Notes under the pieces: model-generated | What the model saw: the letters and a program-made list of their open reading frames with translations, nothing else | Database searches by the model: none | What the model was told of the DNA's origin: nothing | Assembly: GCA_902728285.1 (NCBI GenBank) | Contig: CACVBU010001154.1 | Coordinates: 496,001 to 560,000, forward strand | DNA: 64,000 bases | Reading direction: 5' to 3' | Origin: Clytia hemisphaerica | Lineage: Eukaryota > Cnidaria > Hydrozoa > Leptothecata > Clytiidae | Shown here: in pieces, positions 1 through 11,983 of the stretch | How the letters are laid out: each line of letters begins with the position of its first letter | Numbering within the stretch: position 1 is the first letter of the stretch | Program-made: the position numbers and the translations under genes

Positions 1-538
1 GGGGAAAAAGTAGAAAATTTGAAAAATTTTTGGAATTTCAGTCCCATTCAGGGTCCCACGTAGGGTCCATTTTTCGAACTTCAGCGGAGCACCCCCGTCG
101 GTCGACAAGGGTAGTACCTCCCCCGGAGGTAAAAACACTCTCGGTTATTTGAACTTCAGTTATTTGAACTTTCAGTTATTTGAAGCTATTTCTATTCCCC
201 CTGGGGTACATTATAGACTAAATCGCCCTCCTCAGTTATTCGAATTTTTCTTATTGGGAGATCGTCGAGTGAGAACATTTTCTGCGATTGAAATATTTTT
301 TTCCATTAAAAAACAGGTTTCAATATTTAGGGCTATATATCGCTATTCAAGTAATTTCTTTGTGTTTATTACGCTCAACTGAACTGCAATGCCTTAATTA
401 CTTCAGAAAAGCCCCTCCAATTAAGGTTAAGTTGAGAACCTGGCGGGAAAACGAATTTTTCAGTTATTCAAACTCTCGGTTATTTGAAATAAATTCTTAT
501 CCCCCTTGGAGCTTCGAATAACCGGGAGTCTACTGTAT
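1..538. mobile_element. Partial MITE with Tigger/pogo-like end
   Basis: The stretch repeats the words GGTTATTTGAA and AGTTATTTGAA several times and ends with CTTCGAATAACCGGGAGTC, then TACTGTA at 538. Read on the other strand this end is CAGTAGACTCCCGGTTATTC, the type of terminus seen in pogo/Tigger elements that insert at TA. The left end lies near or beyond the window start. A related end-like sequence (CGAATAACAGGAGAGTCTAC) appears at about 49908 and 51648. The two short ORFs here are not coding. Confidence 0.4.
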
Positions 539-567
539 CTCCAGCATGGAGAATTAAGTTATAGGGA

Positions 568-979
568 GTGGTCAGAAAGTATCTACTAGGGTTAGGTGGA
601 GGATATTTTCAAAAATTTCCTTGATATCCTCAAAAAAGATTCAGCCGCCCTTCCTAACTAGTCAATGTATTTTGGTACCCCCCTCCTAATAGATGCCACT
701 TGAAAACTTCTCAAAACGGATGATTTGACGCTACAAAAATAGCAGCTGACAGAGACGTAGTTATGAGTTTAGGTTCTGGGGGAGAGATAAAAAACAATTG
801 ACCTTTTTTAGGTCAATGCTTAAAGGAGGACATGCTTAAACATGCTTAAAGGAGGCCTTAATAAGGTCAAAGGTAAACAAGGAACATTTGAAATCTACTC
901 TAATGAAAAAAATTGAAGCCCCCGCCTAAAGACTTGAAGTTTTTTCTCCCCCCCCCCCTAGTAGATACTTTCTGACCAC
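568..979. mobile_element. MITE with 22-24 bp terminal inverted repeats
   Basis: GGTCAGAAAGTATCTACTAG near 570 is repeated in inverse orientation at about 958-977 (CTAGTAGATACTTTCTGACC). The interior has C runs and AT-rich DNA and no ORF of note. The target duplication is not clear. Confidence 0.6.
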
Positions 980-1918
980 ACTCTTAATCCTTCTGAATAT
1001 ATCCACGCTGGTCGGCTTTAAATTATCTTTCAATCAAATGCGTATCCAGAGCAAATTGCACAGCTATTTGATTTGCGGAGACTAAGCAATTGTTTTCAAT
1101 GTTTAGACTAGACGATGTTTAGACTTGAGGGTGGTGGGGTGACTAGTTGAAACGATTTGAAACAACCCGCTGTTTTTACCCGTAAAATCCAGGATGCTGA
1201 TTTACCGTCGTCATCGGTCAATCAAGATCTAGAAAAATCGAAACCTAGCAATCTCCATTGTATAAAAACACACAAACATAAACTCGGTATAAATATCAGC
1301 CCAAAAGTGTTGAAAACGATTCCCAAAACCAATTGCATAGCAATATCATAAAAACAGTACCATTATACACATCAACTTTTCAGGGAAAACATCCTTGACG
1401 ATCCGATTTGTGTGTGGTGGATTTGAAAATAGATTTATTCCAACAATTGGCATGGACTTGCAAGAAAAAATTATGGTAAGTGCGAGGCTTTCTATACGAC
1501 CTGGTCGCTTATCATGCTTAGCATGTTGACTTGACTTATTCTACTTTTTAGTCCAATACACGCGCCTAGATATGGGCGTATCCATATATCCAGCGTATTT
1601 TTCATATCCTGTATATCGCTATTTTGGGTAAGATCTCACTGACTAGGACTCCAGTGAATTATTTCCTGGACATTTTTGCTAAATATTTCGAGGAAAGGAA
1701 GGTTAAGTCGAACCGAACATCTGACAACTTTCTTGGATGATGATTGATGATATCTGTGGGGATTGGGAAAGGGTGTTACAGTGCATATCATCTTTGCAAT
1801 TGTTAAAGACGACTAAATCAGCGGAAGCGAGACATTATATTACACTCTAGAGGTACGCCTTATACTCTTCAATACTTCGAAAGATTCCTTGTTAGCCCAA
1901 ATTTGCATAACAGGTGCA

Positions 1919-2064
1919 ATTCATGATATGCAACACTGGAGAGTCTTCCAAGAATTTTCAAAAAGTTCAACCCAATACGTCACTTTTTCTATTGTTTAAG
2001 TGTCGTATTGGGTTGAACTTTTTGAAAATTCTCAGAAGACTCTCTAGTGTTGCCTATCATGAAT
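1919..2064. repeat. Long hairpin (fold-back) element
   Basis: Two arms of about 60 bases, running from ATTCATGATATGCAACACTG to its near-perfect inverse, surround a short loop near 1981-2003. The inner arms share CAAAAAGTTCAACCCAATAC and its complement. No coding capacity; most likely a short non-autonomous transposon. Confidence 0.65.
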
Positions 2065-2477
2065 ATAGCTAGAAGGGAAGGGAACTCGCGAGATATCGTG
2101 AATGCCACAGGTTGGCCTTCCTTGTAATGTGACTAATGTGTTTGAAAAAGTGTAGAATTTTTTTTGCACTGAATCTTCACACTGGTTCACCATCGGGGGG
2201 GGGGGTCACTTAGACAAAAGGAGAATGCGGGTATATGCCATCCTTAAGGGTGCCTTTTTTCGATCGTTAAAATCCCACTAAGGGTCGTAAAAATCACAAA
2301 ATCTCTAATTCCAGTCCCCTTAAGGGCTGTAATCACCTGAAATCCTATTTCTTGACCCTCAAAACTCAAAAGCCTAAATTCCAAGTAAAATAGTCCCAGT
2401 CCGGCTTTTTCCTGGTTGGTGGGGCGAGGAAAGAGGAAATCACTCCCGGGGGTGGGGCACTCGATTTCTAAACGACA

Positions 2478-2856
2478 GCATGTGCCACCAAAAAATGGCT
2501 TTCAAAATCGGACGCTTACAGTGCAGCCCTTCAGCAGTGAAAAGATACCCTTACAGTACATTTTACCAAATGTTTCTGACCCTTACAGTGTAGTTTGATT
2601 TCATATCTTATTTTGCTGAAGCCACCGGGAAAAGAACCAGAGATGTCGCGACACAATGTGTAAAACAAATCAAAATGGGCGCGAGTCAAAACTATTAAAT
2701 TAAATCAGATTTTAACTGTCACACTTCCAATTCAGCAGTCTCCAAAGACTAGCTTTACAGTTTATCCAACAAAAAGAAGACCCTGTGAACTCTATAAAAA
2801 GTTCACCCTTACACAGTGCATTTCGATAAAAACCTACCCTTAAGGGTGGCACATGC
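2478..2856. mobile_element. Possible MITE with 12-bp inverted ends
   Basis: GCATGTGCCACC at 2478-2489 is matched by its perfect complement at 2845-2856. Between them the phrase CCCTTACAGTG recurs. Short inverted ends and no visible target duplication make this tentative. Confidence 0.35.
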
Positions 2857-3729
2857 CGTGGACTAGAACATATGAGTGCCACCTAGAAAATCCCTGCCAA
2901 GATCAAATGATAACCCCCACTTCCCCTTCCCTCAGGACTGTCAAAAGAGCATTAACATGCCCGGGGGTACTAGGATTGGCGGATGAGCGAGAGGTATGTC
3001 TTACTCTGTACCAGAGTGTATCTCACGTTTATCGCTTCGTAGTACACTCTGTGCGCATTGTCTGTTTGATAAAAAAAATTCCCGTACATATACCTCTGCG
3101 ATGAAGTATGAATTATAAATAGCAACACAACTCTTATCGTCTCTCCTTTCTCGCGAACACTCCATCGCAGCGGTCGGTTTGAAAAATCTCAAATGAAAAA
3201 AGACAATGACAACAGACTCTCTAACGGCAATGAATTTGAAACTGGCTGTAGACACTGGGTCTGTGTACAGACAAGGTATGTCCGGAAGGGACCGAAAACC
3301 GAGAGACTGATTTTTGAACCGTGAGTATCACAGCTCGATTAAAAACCAACCCTAACCGTCCGCACATACCCCAGCACCCATTTTTGCCTAAGTAAGTACC
3401 CCCCCAAGATAACATGAAGAAACTGAATTCGTACGGTAAAGTTCTGAATGAAAAAGTCTATCAAATTATTTCACTAACAACAAAGCTCGAAAACAAAAAC
3501 TCAGTCAAAGATCTTGGAGCGTGGATATGAGTAGTGACCGTTCATTCATAGATCCTCGTGATTCAGACTAGGAGGGCACCGTAGCGTAAGCGTAAGAAGG
3601 CAGATTTTCTTACACGGAGCCGGTTTTTAGAGGATGTGGTCAAAGCATAGATATTTAAAAGAATTCTTTAAAAGAGAATTTAGCCTGTCGATCATCGGTT
3701 TCCATTACCACTAACTACATACAGAAGCA

Positions 3730-4225
3730 GCCAACGAGCCCATTTCCCCGAAATATCTGTTTCCCTTTTCCAGGAGAGAGCTTTTTTTGAAAAATGGGGA
3801 AACAGATCCGTTTTTCTAGGAGAGACCTTTTCCTTAAAACTATCTGTTTCCCCGCTTCAGCTGATGACGTCATCAGAGAGAAACATATCAATATTTCTAG
3901 GAGATGACATGATAAATTGGGAAACAGATATCTGTTTACAAAAAAAATGATATTGCATTGGAAACGGATTGAACTTTATGGGGGAAACAGATATCAATAA
4001 CAAAAAGAAAGGGAAACAGATGAAAATTTCCAGGAGAGGGGAACAGATATCCTATTTGGGAAAACAGATCAAAATTTTAATTCTGAAAATTGTGGAAACA
4101 GATCAAATTTTCTAGGAAAGATACTTTGAGATTAAAAATTTAGGTTTTGCGGAGAAACAGATCTTCATTTCTAGGAATAAGATTTTTGAAATATTCGGCC
4201 AACAGATCAAATTTTACAGGAAGGC
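3730..4225. repeat. Diverged tandem array with GGAAACAGAT and TCTAGGAGAG words
   Basis: About ten imperfect copies of a 40-70 base unit are seen, each with GGAAACAGAT (or its complement ATCTGTTTCC near the left edge) followed by TTTCTAGGAGA or TTCCAGGAGAG. A palindrome containing TGACGTCA lies at about 3863-3879. The array ends about 290 bases before the Rab27 start codon. Confidence 0.55.
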
Positions 4226-4518
4226 TATGTCTAAAGTAGAGATCACCGAAATCGATCTACTTGGGCGTAATACGGGGGGCGTAAAAGTATTACGCCAATA
4301 TTCGATTTTTGAAAGCGAGGCTAAACATCTGTCTTCCGATTCAAGTCGCACAAACAAAAACATTACAAAAAAGAAGCTGCTGGTTTTGGTGGTTTGGAAA
4401 AAAAGATCAACTTTTTAATATTGAGAGGTTTTATTGGAAAATAGTTAAAGAAGTTTGAGATTTCCTTGGGAAAGATATGATATAGTTCTAATAGTATCTA
4501 TCAGCTTGTAGATAGAGA

Positions 4519-7500
4519 ATGGATGAAAAGCCTCCACCTCAAATAGCTGATTATGATTATTTAATAAAACTTCTTGCACTTGGGGATTCCGGAGTCGGAA
4601 AGACTACCTTCCTTTATCGATACACTGATGGAAAATTTGCAGAGGAATTTATATCAACAGTAGGAATAGACTTCAGAGAAAAAAGAGTGGTGAGTTTAAA
4701 ACAATAAGATCTGGGAAATAAATATCTAACATGAATTACGCGTGGTCCAGTGTGGAATCCATGCAAAAGCCACGCCAAAGATATTTTGAGGATCAAGAAG
4801 GTTACACCCAATTGAGGACATTCTCATGAATTCCAGACTGGCGCAAGGTGCAGCATGACATTACACACGACCCTGCCGATTCCCCGGACGACCCTCGACA
4901 TGGCCCGAGAATTCTCGGGCCTCTCGGGCCATGTCGGGCCGCAGAGACCCTATCAATTCTTTTGGCCCGAACATGACCCGAGTCATTCGGGCCATGTTCA
5001 GGCCATGTTAAATGTTTAATTGATTCAGCATGTCCAGTCAAACAAAATAGTACAAAATAAGATTTGTCTGTTTTGTTTATATCGCTCAAAAAACTTTACG
5101 AGCTTCCCGTGGACACGCTTCAGTTTAAAACCAGGACCAGTTTACTAGCAAATATTTCTATCCTTAGTATATTTATAACTATGTTTTCATACCAAATAAG
5201 ATATTTAATATTTATATGAATTTACAACATTCATATATTTAGTATAATTAAGAGAAACCAAGTTTTTCTCAAAGAAAATGTTTAAAAAATTCAGTCCTGA
5301 AATTACACGCCTGTTTAAATCATGTTTTCAAAAATTGGCCCGAGTGTGGCCCGTGTGTGGCCCGCGTGTGGCCCGAACACGGCCCGAATTCTCGGGCCAG
5401 CTCGGGCCATACTCGGGCTTTACGCGAATTCCAATAAAAGTTTTGGCCCGAGAATACTCGGGCCATGTCGAGGGTCGTTTCCCCGGACAATCCGGGGATT
5501 TTACAAATCAAACTCCATCGAACAATTAAAGTTTGAGTAAAAAATTTAATCAAAATCTAAGATTTTTAAAAGAAAATGTGAGTCTTCGATCAAGCTCGCT
5601 CAATGGGTTGCAGTTCGATCAGTTTGATAAGCCAAATTTGTTTGACAAGCTCATGCCGCTTCACTTCTCTTCAAAACCAAATTCAGAATATAAATTGGGA
5701 AAATACTTCTTATAACAGATTATACATTTTTCCTGTGCTGCACCATCAACTGCTCTAACTTGGGACGATTGGTCGAAACATGGGACTGTTGATATCTGGC
5801 CTGTATTTTCACTTACTGTTAAATCTCTTTGACAACAAATTTGTTTTGATAACTCCACCAAGTTTATCAATGATACTTTCTGTCATAACATGTCACGATA
5901 ACTTTCACTGATAGCGCGTCCTTTTTAACTTTTTTGTTTTCATTCAAAATGACCGGACGCCAATTGGAGAACGCCCACCGCCAATTGGAGAACGCCCACC
6001 GCCAATTGGAGAACGCCTGCCGCCTAACCGTCTATCGTCTGATGGGATTAACAAATAACGAGTGTGTAACTTGCCGCTCGAGTGACAACCCACGGCATGG
6101 CCCGAACATGTTCGGGCCATGTATTTACAATTGATACGGATTTATTTACCTTTCCTGGTTTATCATCATCCATTGTTAAATATTTTCATTAAGACAAATT
6201 CAAAGTTCCAAATACCAGTTTGATTCACAAAGTTGTATAACAGTACAAAAAACGATCCAGAAAAATTCTGCTTCGAATAGGAGAAGAGCACGAGAAAAGG
6301 GAACGGGATAAAGAATAAAAAGAAGACCATATTATGTAAGATTCAAATCATTCTTTTTAATAATTTTCCTAACTTAATTGGAAAATAGATGATTAACTTT
6401 TATATTTGAACAATATATATTTGAATAAAGATGAAGATTTTTAAATTTGTTTGCTAAAATAAGGAATTTAAAATATAAATATTGGGTCCTGAAATTACAT
6501 GCGCGATCGTAGCAAGTTTTCGAAAATCTGGGCCGAACATGGTCCAAAACTGCGCGGACCCGCGCGGGCCATTTTTAAAAAGTATTAATCAAGAGGCCCG
6601 AACATGTTCAGGCCATGCCGTGGGTTGTCTCGAGTGACGTCAAATGCTCCATCGTTTTACCACTAACTCAGTCTTCTTCGTTCCAGATATTTGCATGTGT
6701 TCCACTACAGATTTTTTTTCATATTTCATATTTTAAAAGCCTACTCTGTGCGAAAGAGAAATCGTGTAGTTTTTAATACGCTGTTCGTTAACTCAAATCA
6801 AATGACTTTGGAGGTTCGGTAAAATGGTGGCCAAATTGCGGTCAAATTGCGGTCCCATGTTTTGTCAGATGTCCCAAGTTAAAGCAGTTAACGGTATCCT
6901 TTCAACGTCATTATCAGGGTTGTTGGAAGATAGTAGTTTGCCACGCAGCTGCAGGCAAAATCGTAACAGAGAGCCTACAGACTTTATTCCGGATTGACAA
7001 ATATCCGGGTACAATGATAATTCTTAGGTCCAGGAACTATCAAAATGGCAATTGCGATCCAAATGAGGGAAGAGGTAAGGATTGATACAGTGCTGCAAAT
7101 AAGGAAATTTCAGTTGGCCGGTAATTTTTTGAGTGCATCAAAAATAATTTGTACATGGATTTGGCAGAACCCCTTTGAATAGTCCGAAATGACCTTTAGA
7201 TTGGCTCTTTTAATTCGAATTGCTATTAAGTATTTATTTAAGCCTCTAACCATCAAATTTTAACCGGACAAAGTGAAAGATTGAGCTCCAGAATGGCTTG
7301 TAGAACTGCGAAATTATTGGTAATTACCAGTCACCGGCTGTTATTTGCATCTGTTGAATATCATCGAAGGAATGGAACTTTTTACTTAGCAAATTAATCA
7401 AACTCTTATTTCTTCAAAAATTGTGAGTGTCTGATTACATTCGAATAATTTATGAACTTCAATCATTTGATTGAGTTAGATTAGTTCGATTGTTTGATTG

Positions 7501-10500
7501 GCTTGACAAGTTCGATTGATCGGGTCTGTATGATGTAGATCAAACAAATTTTGCTTAATGTTCAGAGCGCATGGCGGGGGGTTACACTCAAAAAAATTGC
7601 AAACGAAAACTGGGAGCTAAAATACAGAAACAAGTAGCCACCTTCACAAAGCAAAATATAAAAGAAATATTGCATGCAAATTCGTGATAAATTTAATGCG
7701 TTGCAGACAAAAAAATTTTCAAGAGGGATAAAATGGGATAAAAGGGGATAAGGGATAAAACCTTCCCCACAGCATAGATTTTTAACATAATTTAAAATAT
7801 CTTCAATCTATCAGCTCTGTCCCCAGTTTTATTACACAACACTCAGCCCCCCCCCTAGCAAGCTAGCCCCCAGTATTTTTTGAAAAATACAGCCCCCAAT
7901 CAAGCAAAAATGGTTTAGCCCCCCCCCTAAGCTCAGGGGGGGTGCATTCTATGAAGGCGTTTTGTAGGGAGAGACTTTTTACAGCCACTCACTATACAAA
8001 AATTTCTGTTAACTAAACTTGGGACGATCCTACCAAGGTAGAGGACATTTTGTGCCAAGTTTTAAGTTCATAGCATCCCTAGTTTACAAAAAACACTAAG
8101 GAGGATGGAAAATATTCCCCTCCCTTAATAATATCAAACCCAAAAGGCTTGTTAATAATCTCATAGTCTTGTCAACTTTTTCTTTTAACTCTTGGTCAAA
8201 CTTTTTAGATGTCTTTTGGATGTCTGCTGCAAAGATAATTTCCACTAAATATATACAGAAAAAAGTCTTTTTTTAAAAAGCCCTAGGAAAATGAATGAAT
8301 TTGGACACAAAAAGGGTGATTAAAATTTCGCTTAGAAACCTATTTCAAATATTAGTACTGCAAAAATTATTCCACAAGAAGAGGAGTTATTTTTATTGCT
8401 ACCTATCTTTTAATTGATAGGTATACCATGCGAAAAATTCTGATGGATCCAAACAAGCGAGAGGGCAGAGAGTTCATCTTCAACTATGGGATACCGCCGG
8501 CCAAGAAAGGTATGTTTACAAACAATGCGTAATTGAAAAAATAAATTTTGCACTCAACAATCCGCTTTACTTTAGTTGAAGCGTTTAGTTTTATCATTAC
8601 ACGTTTTTTTGTAAGAATAAACTATATAAGAACATAAAGCTTCGATGGCCAAAATCTCAAGAACATGTTCAGGAACATTTTACGGCTTTGCAGACTCTAA
8701 AACACCCGATTTCTTAAGAAAATAGGCAAAAATTGTCCTAAAATGGTGAAAATATAAAAATGTTAAGAGCATTTTTAGGCTTAAAATCCAAAAAGTTAAG
8801 AAAATCCGAAGATTTCAAACATTTTTGGATGTTCTTATAAAAAAGACGTTTTTAATTTTAATTTCAATTTAATAAAAACATTTATATTTTTATCATTCTC
8901 TTGCTTTTTATATGTGTTTGTAATATTTCTTTTGGGTCACAAAAGTTGATCACTTTTAAAAACACTTCACTTGTGTGAAGAACCTAACAATATTCTAATC
9001 CCAAAACAAAGCTTTGTGTCAATATTTAAATATCACTTTTAGGTTCAGAAGCTTAACAACAGCATTCTTTCGTGATGCAATGGGATTCTTATTGATGTTT
9101 GATTTAACACATGAAGAATCATTTGTCAATGTGAGGAGTTGGTTGTCTCAACTGCAAACACATGCATACTGCGAAGACCCAACTATAAGTAAGCTTGTTT
9201 TACAGACAGTCAATGGCCTTCATTGTCACTTTTCTTTCTATTCCTTTATTTCATAGATAGATGGATGGATAAATTAATTAATTACTTTTTCGGGATTAGT
9301 GAGGTAGATTACAATTATTTACCCCCGTTTGTATACAGGCTGATCTAAGCTGAATCTAACGATTCGTTCGCAGAACGTTCTAAAGTTGAACATTGAACAA
9401 GCTTGAAATAATATGATCTATTATAGAGAAGCTGTGTAGATAATACATTTTCAAATCGTTTGGTACCTTTTTAATTAATTACTTGCTAATGGTTTTAATT
9501 GATTGCATGTTGGTTTCTATTTTAAAATGAAAATAATAACCCCTAATTGATAAGGAAGGAGATTCATGTTAGATTTTGTGAATTGAAAGTTATCCGTGAC
9601 TCCAACAACCTCTCCTCGAGCAAAAGAACTGAGAATTGTTTCCCTTTTCTGCGGTAAAATCTTAATTTCAGTGGTTATATTCTACGGTTTTTTAACTTTC
9701 ATTTTTTTTCATTAATCTGTAGACAGATTTATAAATTAATTTTGCACTGGAAGACAAAACTTGAATCATGTCTTATTATCTCTTTAGATTTGTAGTAATT
9801 TCCAAACAGTTTAAGCATAGATAAGGCTACAGACAGATAACCCGAAATCCTGTTTGATTACGACCTTTAAAAAGTTCTTCTTTTGTTAGACATAACCTGA
9901 ATACCAGCAAGGGTTGTCTAAAAAGTTTATCAATGCTACTAAAGTCAAGCAAAATATGTTGGGCCCTCTGCCAGAATCTCAAACAAAATATCTTTTCGAC
10001 ATGCTAAAATACAGATCTAGCCAATTGTGACCTCTTTCCAATTATTTTTTGTTTAGTTTTGATTGGCAATAAGACTGATTTAGAAGCAGAACGGCAAGTC
10101 GCCGAGAAAGCAGCCAGAGACTTAGCTGACTCTCTAGGGATCAAATATTTCGAAACGAGTGCTAAGACTGGTGAAAATGTCAACGAAGCTATCGACGCTC
10201 TCCTAGAACAAGTAAGTGTTTATATTTCAATCCTTTCTTTCTTTTTCTATCACTTGTGATTTGTTTCTGCAATATGCAGATTATATATCAATAACAATAA
10301 CAGTTGGAAAAATTTCAAAAATTGATAATTAGCTTCGTATTGGGTAAAAAGTTAACAAAATGAAAGGGTCTTTCAGGTACCTGAGAACGGATTTCTTTTA
10401 AAGTTGTTTACACTCCGCTGGTCTATTTAAATGTAAGAATCTTAATTTCATACACTTTGTTTTCCTACAGGTGATGGAACAGATGGAAAGATGTGTTGAC

Positions 10501-10605
10501 AAAGCCACCCTTCCGCCCTCCTTAGCGAATGGCGGTGAGCGAGGTCATAAATTACGTGAAGTAGACGAAGCACATGATGATAGGAGCGGTGGGTGTGCTT
10601 GCTAA
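4519..10605 (+). CDS. RAB27: Rab27-type small GTPase, five exons, complete
   Basis: Exons 4519-4689, 8421-8509, 9043-9188, 10057-10211 and 10471-10605 join in frame with GT-AG introns and give 231 aa, against about 220 for vertebrate Rab27. The P-loop GDSGVGKT is at residues 22-29, the switch I motif TVGIDF follows, WDTAGQER is at 80-87, the guanine-specificity motif GNKTD at 139-143 and FETSAK near 170. The protein ends in CAC, a double-cysteine geranylgeranylation signal. The DYDYLIK start, the REKRV stretch followed by a basic, glycine-containing insert before the [12 protein letters not shown] strand, and the [19 protein letters not shown] stretch are family hallmarks of Rab27. Known role: GTP-dependent recruitment of effectors for docking of secretory and lysosome-related organelles. 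Intron 1 (3.7 kb) carries two transposons with target duplications. Rab3/Rab26 are less likely because of the Rab27-specific insert. Whether it is the single ancestral Rab27 is not tested. Confidence 0.93.
4888..5478. mobile_element. GC-palindrome DNA transposon, non-autonomous, with 8-bp target duplication (copy 1)
   Basis: The element starts ACGACCCTCGACATGGCCCG and ends with the inverse of the same sequence; both sides are flanked by TTCCCCGG (4880-4887 and 5479-5486), a perfect 8-bp target duplication. The arms contain sub-palindromes such as CCCGAGAATTCTCGGG. The middle is AT-rich and non-coding. It lies in intron 1 of Rab27. Eight-base duplications are typical of hAT and a few other superfamilies, but the ends do not start with the usual CAG, so the superfamily is left open. 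Confidence 0.8.
5949..6017. repeat. Three-copy tandem repeat, 21-bp unit
   Basis: CGCCAATTGGAGAACGCC plus a three-base spacer is repeated three times in Rab27 intron 1. It would encode RQLENAH repeats in one frame, but it sits in a short ORF with no other support. Confidence 0.8.
6085..6628. mobile_element. GC-palindrome DNA transposon with 8-bp target duplication (copy 2, diverged)
   Basis: The ends are ACAACCCACGGCATGGCCCG and its inverse, flanked by CTCGAGTG at 6077-6084 and 6629-6636. The ends match copy 1 at 4888 at most positions, and the interior shares TCCTGAAATTACA. Same family, older or different subfamily, also in Rab27 intron 1. Confidence 0.75.
7835..7950. repeat. C-run-rich AGCCCCC repeat region
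   Basis: AGCCCCCCC-type runs recur four times with CTAGC and a small hairpin around GTATTTTTTGAAAAATAC. Similar poly-C or poly-G tracts are found in several MITEs of this window, so this is probably a transposon remnant in Rab27 intron 1. Confidence 0.35.
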
Positions 10606-11261
10606 GGGCGTACTGCGACAGGTGATTAATAGGCACATGTAATTCGCAACCTTTTCAAAATGGAATTATTAGATTTTAACAAATTTCTGTATAATGCAAT
10701 TTAGATGATTATGATATTTCTAATTTAATATCGCGAACTTTCTTAAAAATGAAAGAGGAATTCATCCTAAGAAAATTAATATTTATTTAAAATTCCACTT
10801 TAAATTTGTCCTTCTTCCATTTTGGGAAAATTAAAAAAACATACTAAAAAGATAAAATATTTTTTTGTGATAATTAGAGGTATTTTTAGTTTACTGGTAG
10901 TATTTTTATTTATATTTTATTATTAATATTTTTTGTTGTCTTGTCTTTTATGTATACATATTGCATCATTAGAAGTTACATTGATTGTTGATTTCTTGTT
11001 GATTTTTCTTTGTAATTTTTCTCAAACCAATTTTATTAATGGAAATTAATTTACAAAAACACTGTCGAAGACACTGGTATTATACGAGATTTGATCATAT
11101 ATACAGTTATTGCTCAAATCGATCACTCTTGAAGAGGAATCACTAAAATGATTCTCTTGTAAAGATTGTAAAAAATAGTCTTGGAGTTTGATTAACTCGC
11201 GATAAATCTTTTAGAATCATCTTTGAATTTGGTTCAGAGAAATTTATTCTGCCAGTTTTAG

Positions 11262-11419
11262 TGGCATAGGCGTAGCGAGATACCCTGCAAAATTTATGGA
11301 TGAGAGCAGTTTTTACGACACTGTAATTATTGTCTTTGTTTTATCAAAAGATAATGAATATGTCATAAAAGTCTGCACCCCCTCATAAATTTTGCAGGGT
11401 ATCTCGCTTCGGCTATGAG
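11262..11419. mobile_element. Short palindromic MITE, TAGCG family
   Basis: GGCGTAGCGAGATACCCTGC followed by AAAATTTATG is mirrored by CATAAATTTTGCAGGGTATC and CGCTTCGGCTATG. The centre has AATTATTGT and TGTCATAAAA. A related element is at 33382-33502. Confidence 0.6.
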
Positions 11420-11510
11420 TGGGTATGAACTAAGGAGTTCCCTGGTCTGCCTTCAACAAAATATTTCCATCTTGAATCTGACAGAACGACTCAAGTGTCC
11501 AGTGTAGTGA

Positions 11511-11568
11511 TTACATTACAGTCTCCATAACTCGAATTCCTCCTTAGTGTGTTCGAGTTATGGAGGCT
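11511..11568. repeat. Short palindrome CTCCATAACTCGAA
   Basis: TCTCCATAACTCGAATTCCT and its near inverse at 11545-11564 form a hairpin of about 50 bases, preceded by TTACAG. Related CGAGTTATGGAG ends are found near 34093 and 54840-54940, so this is a dispersed MITE terminus. Confidence 0.5.
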
Positions 11569-11983
11569 TAATATTCTCTTGTGTTTACTTTGAATGTGTT
11601 CGAATCCACACTATGTCATATACATTTTCCTTTTCATCGTCGAATAAATAATAGACTACATTTGCTTTATTTTTTATTTATTGTTATATTGGATTTATAT
11701 TTTGAATATAAATTAACAAACTGGAAATTCACATTTGTCTGCTCTTTCATTCCTGATTTGGTTATGTTCTCTCAATGATGAACTGGTGCTGTAGCCCGAA
11801 AACTATGACTTGGTCCAACTCAGCTGACTTTGATTTCAAAAAACACGAAAATTCACCGAAATACCTTAGATTGGAGAACCTGTTAAATTAGAATACTGCG
11901 CATATTCATTTCGCCATCATATATAAATAAAGAAATCATAGCATGGATCTCCAGGCTAAAATGGATATGCATATTGAATACTC

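Larger units (their letters stand above)
1..4518. other. Non-coding region upstream of Rab27
   Basis: Apart from the elements listed separately, I see no gene here. Poly-G near 2196, CCCTTAAGGG-like words at 2240-2860 and a stretch at about 2980-3030 that shares ACCAGAGTGTA-CTCACG with the SINE candidate at 62.5 kb are the only recognisable structure. The ORFs at 2853-3415 overlap on both strands and look random. Confidence 0.6.

Noticed and set aside
2853..3415. Overlapping ORFs upstream of Rab27
   Set aside because: They overlap on both strands, include a segment shared with the SINE candidate at 62.5 kb and show no domain or splice support.
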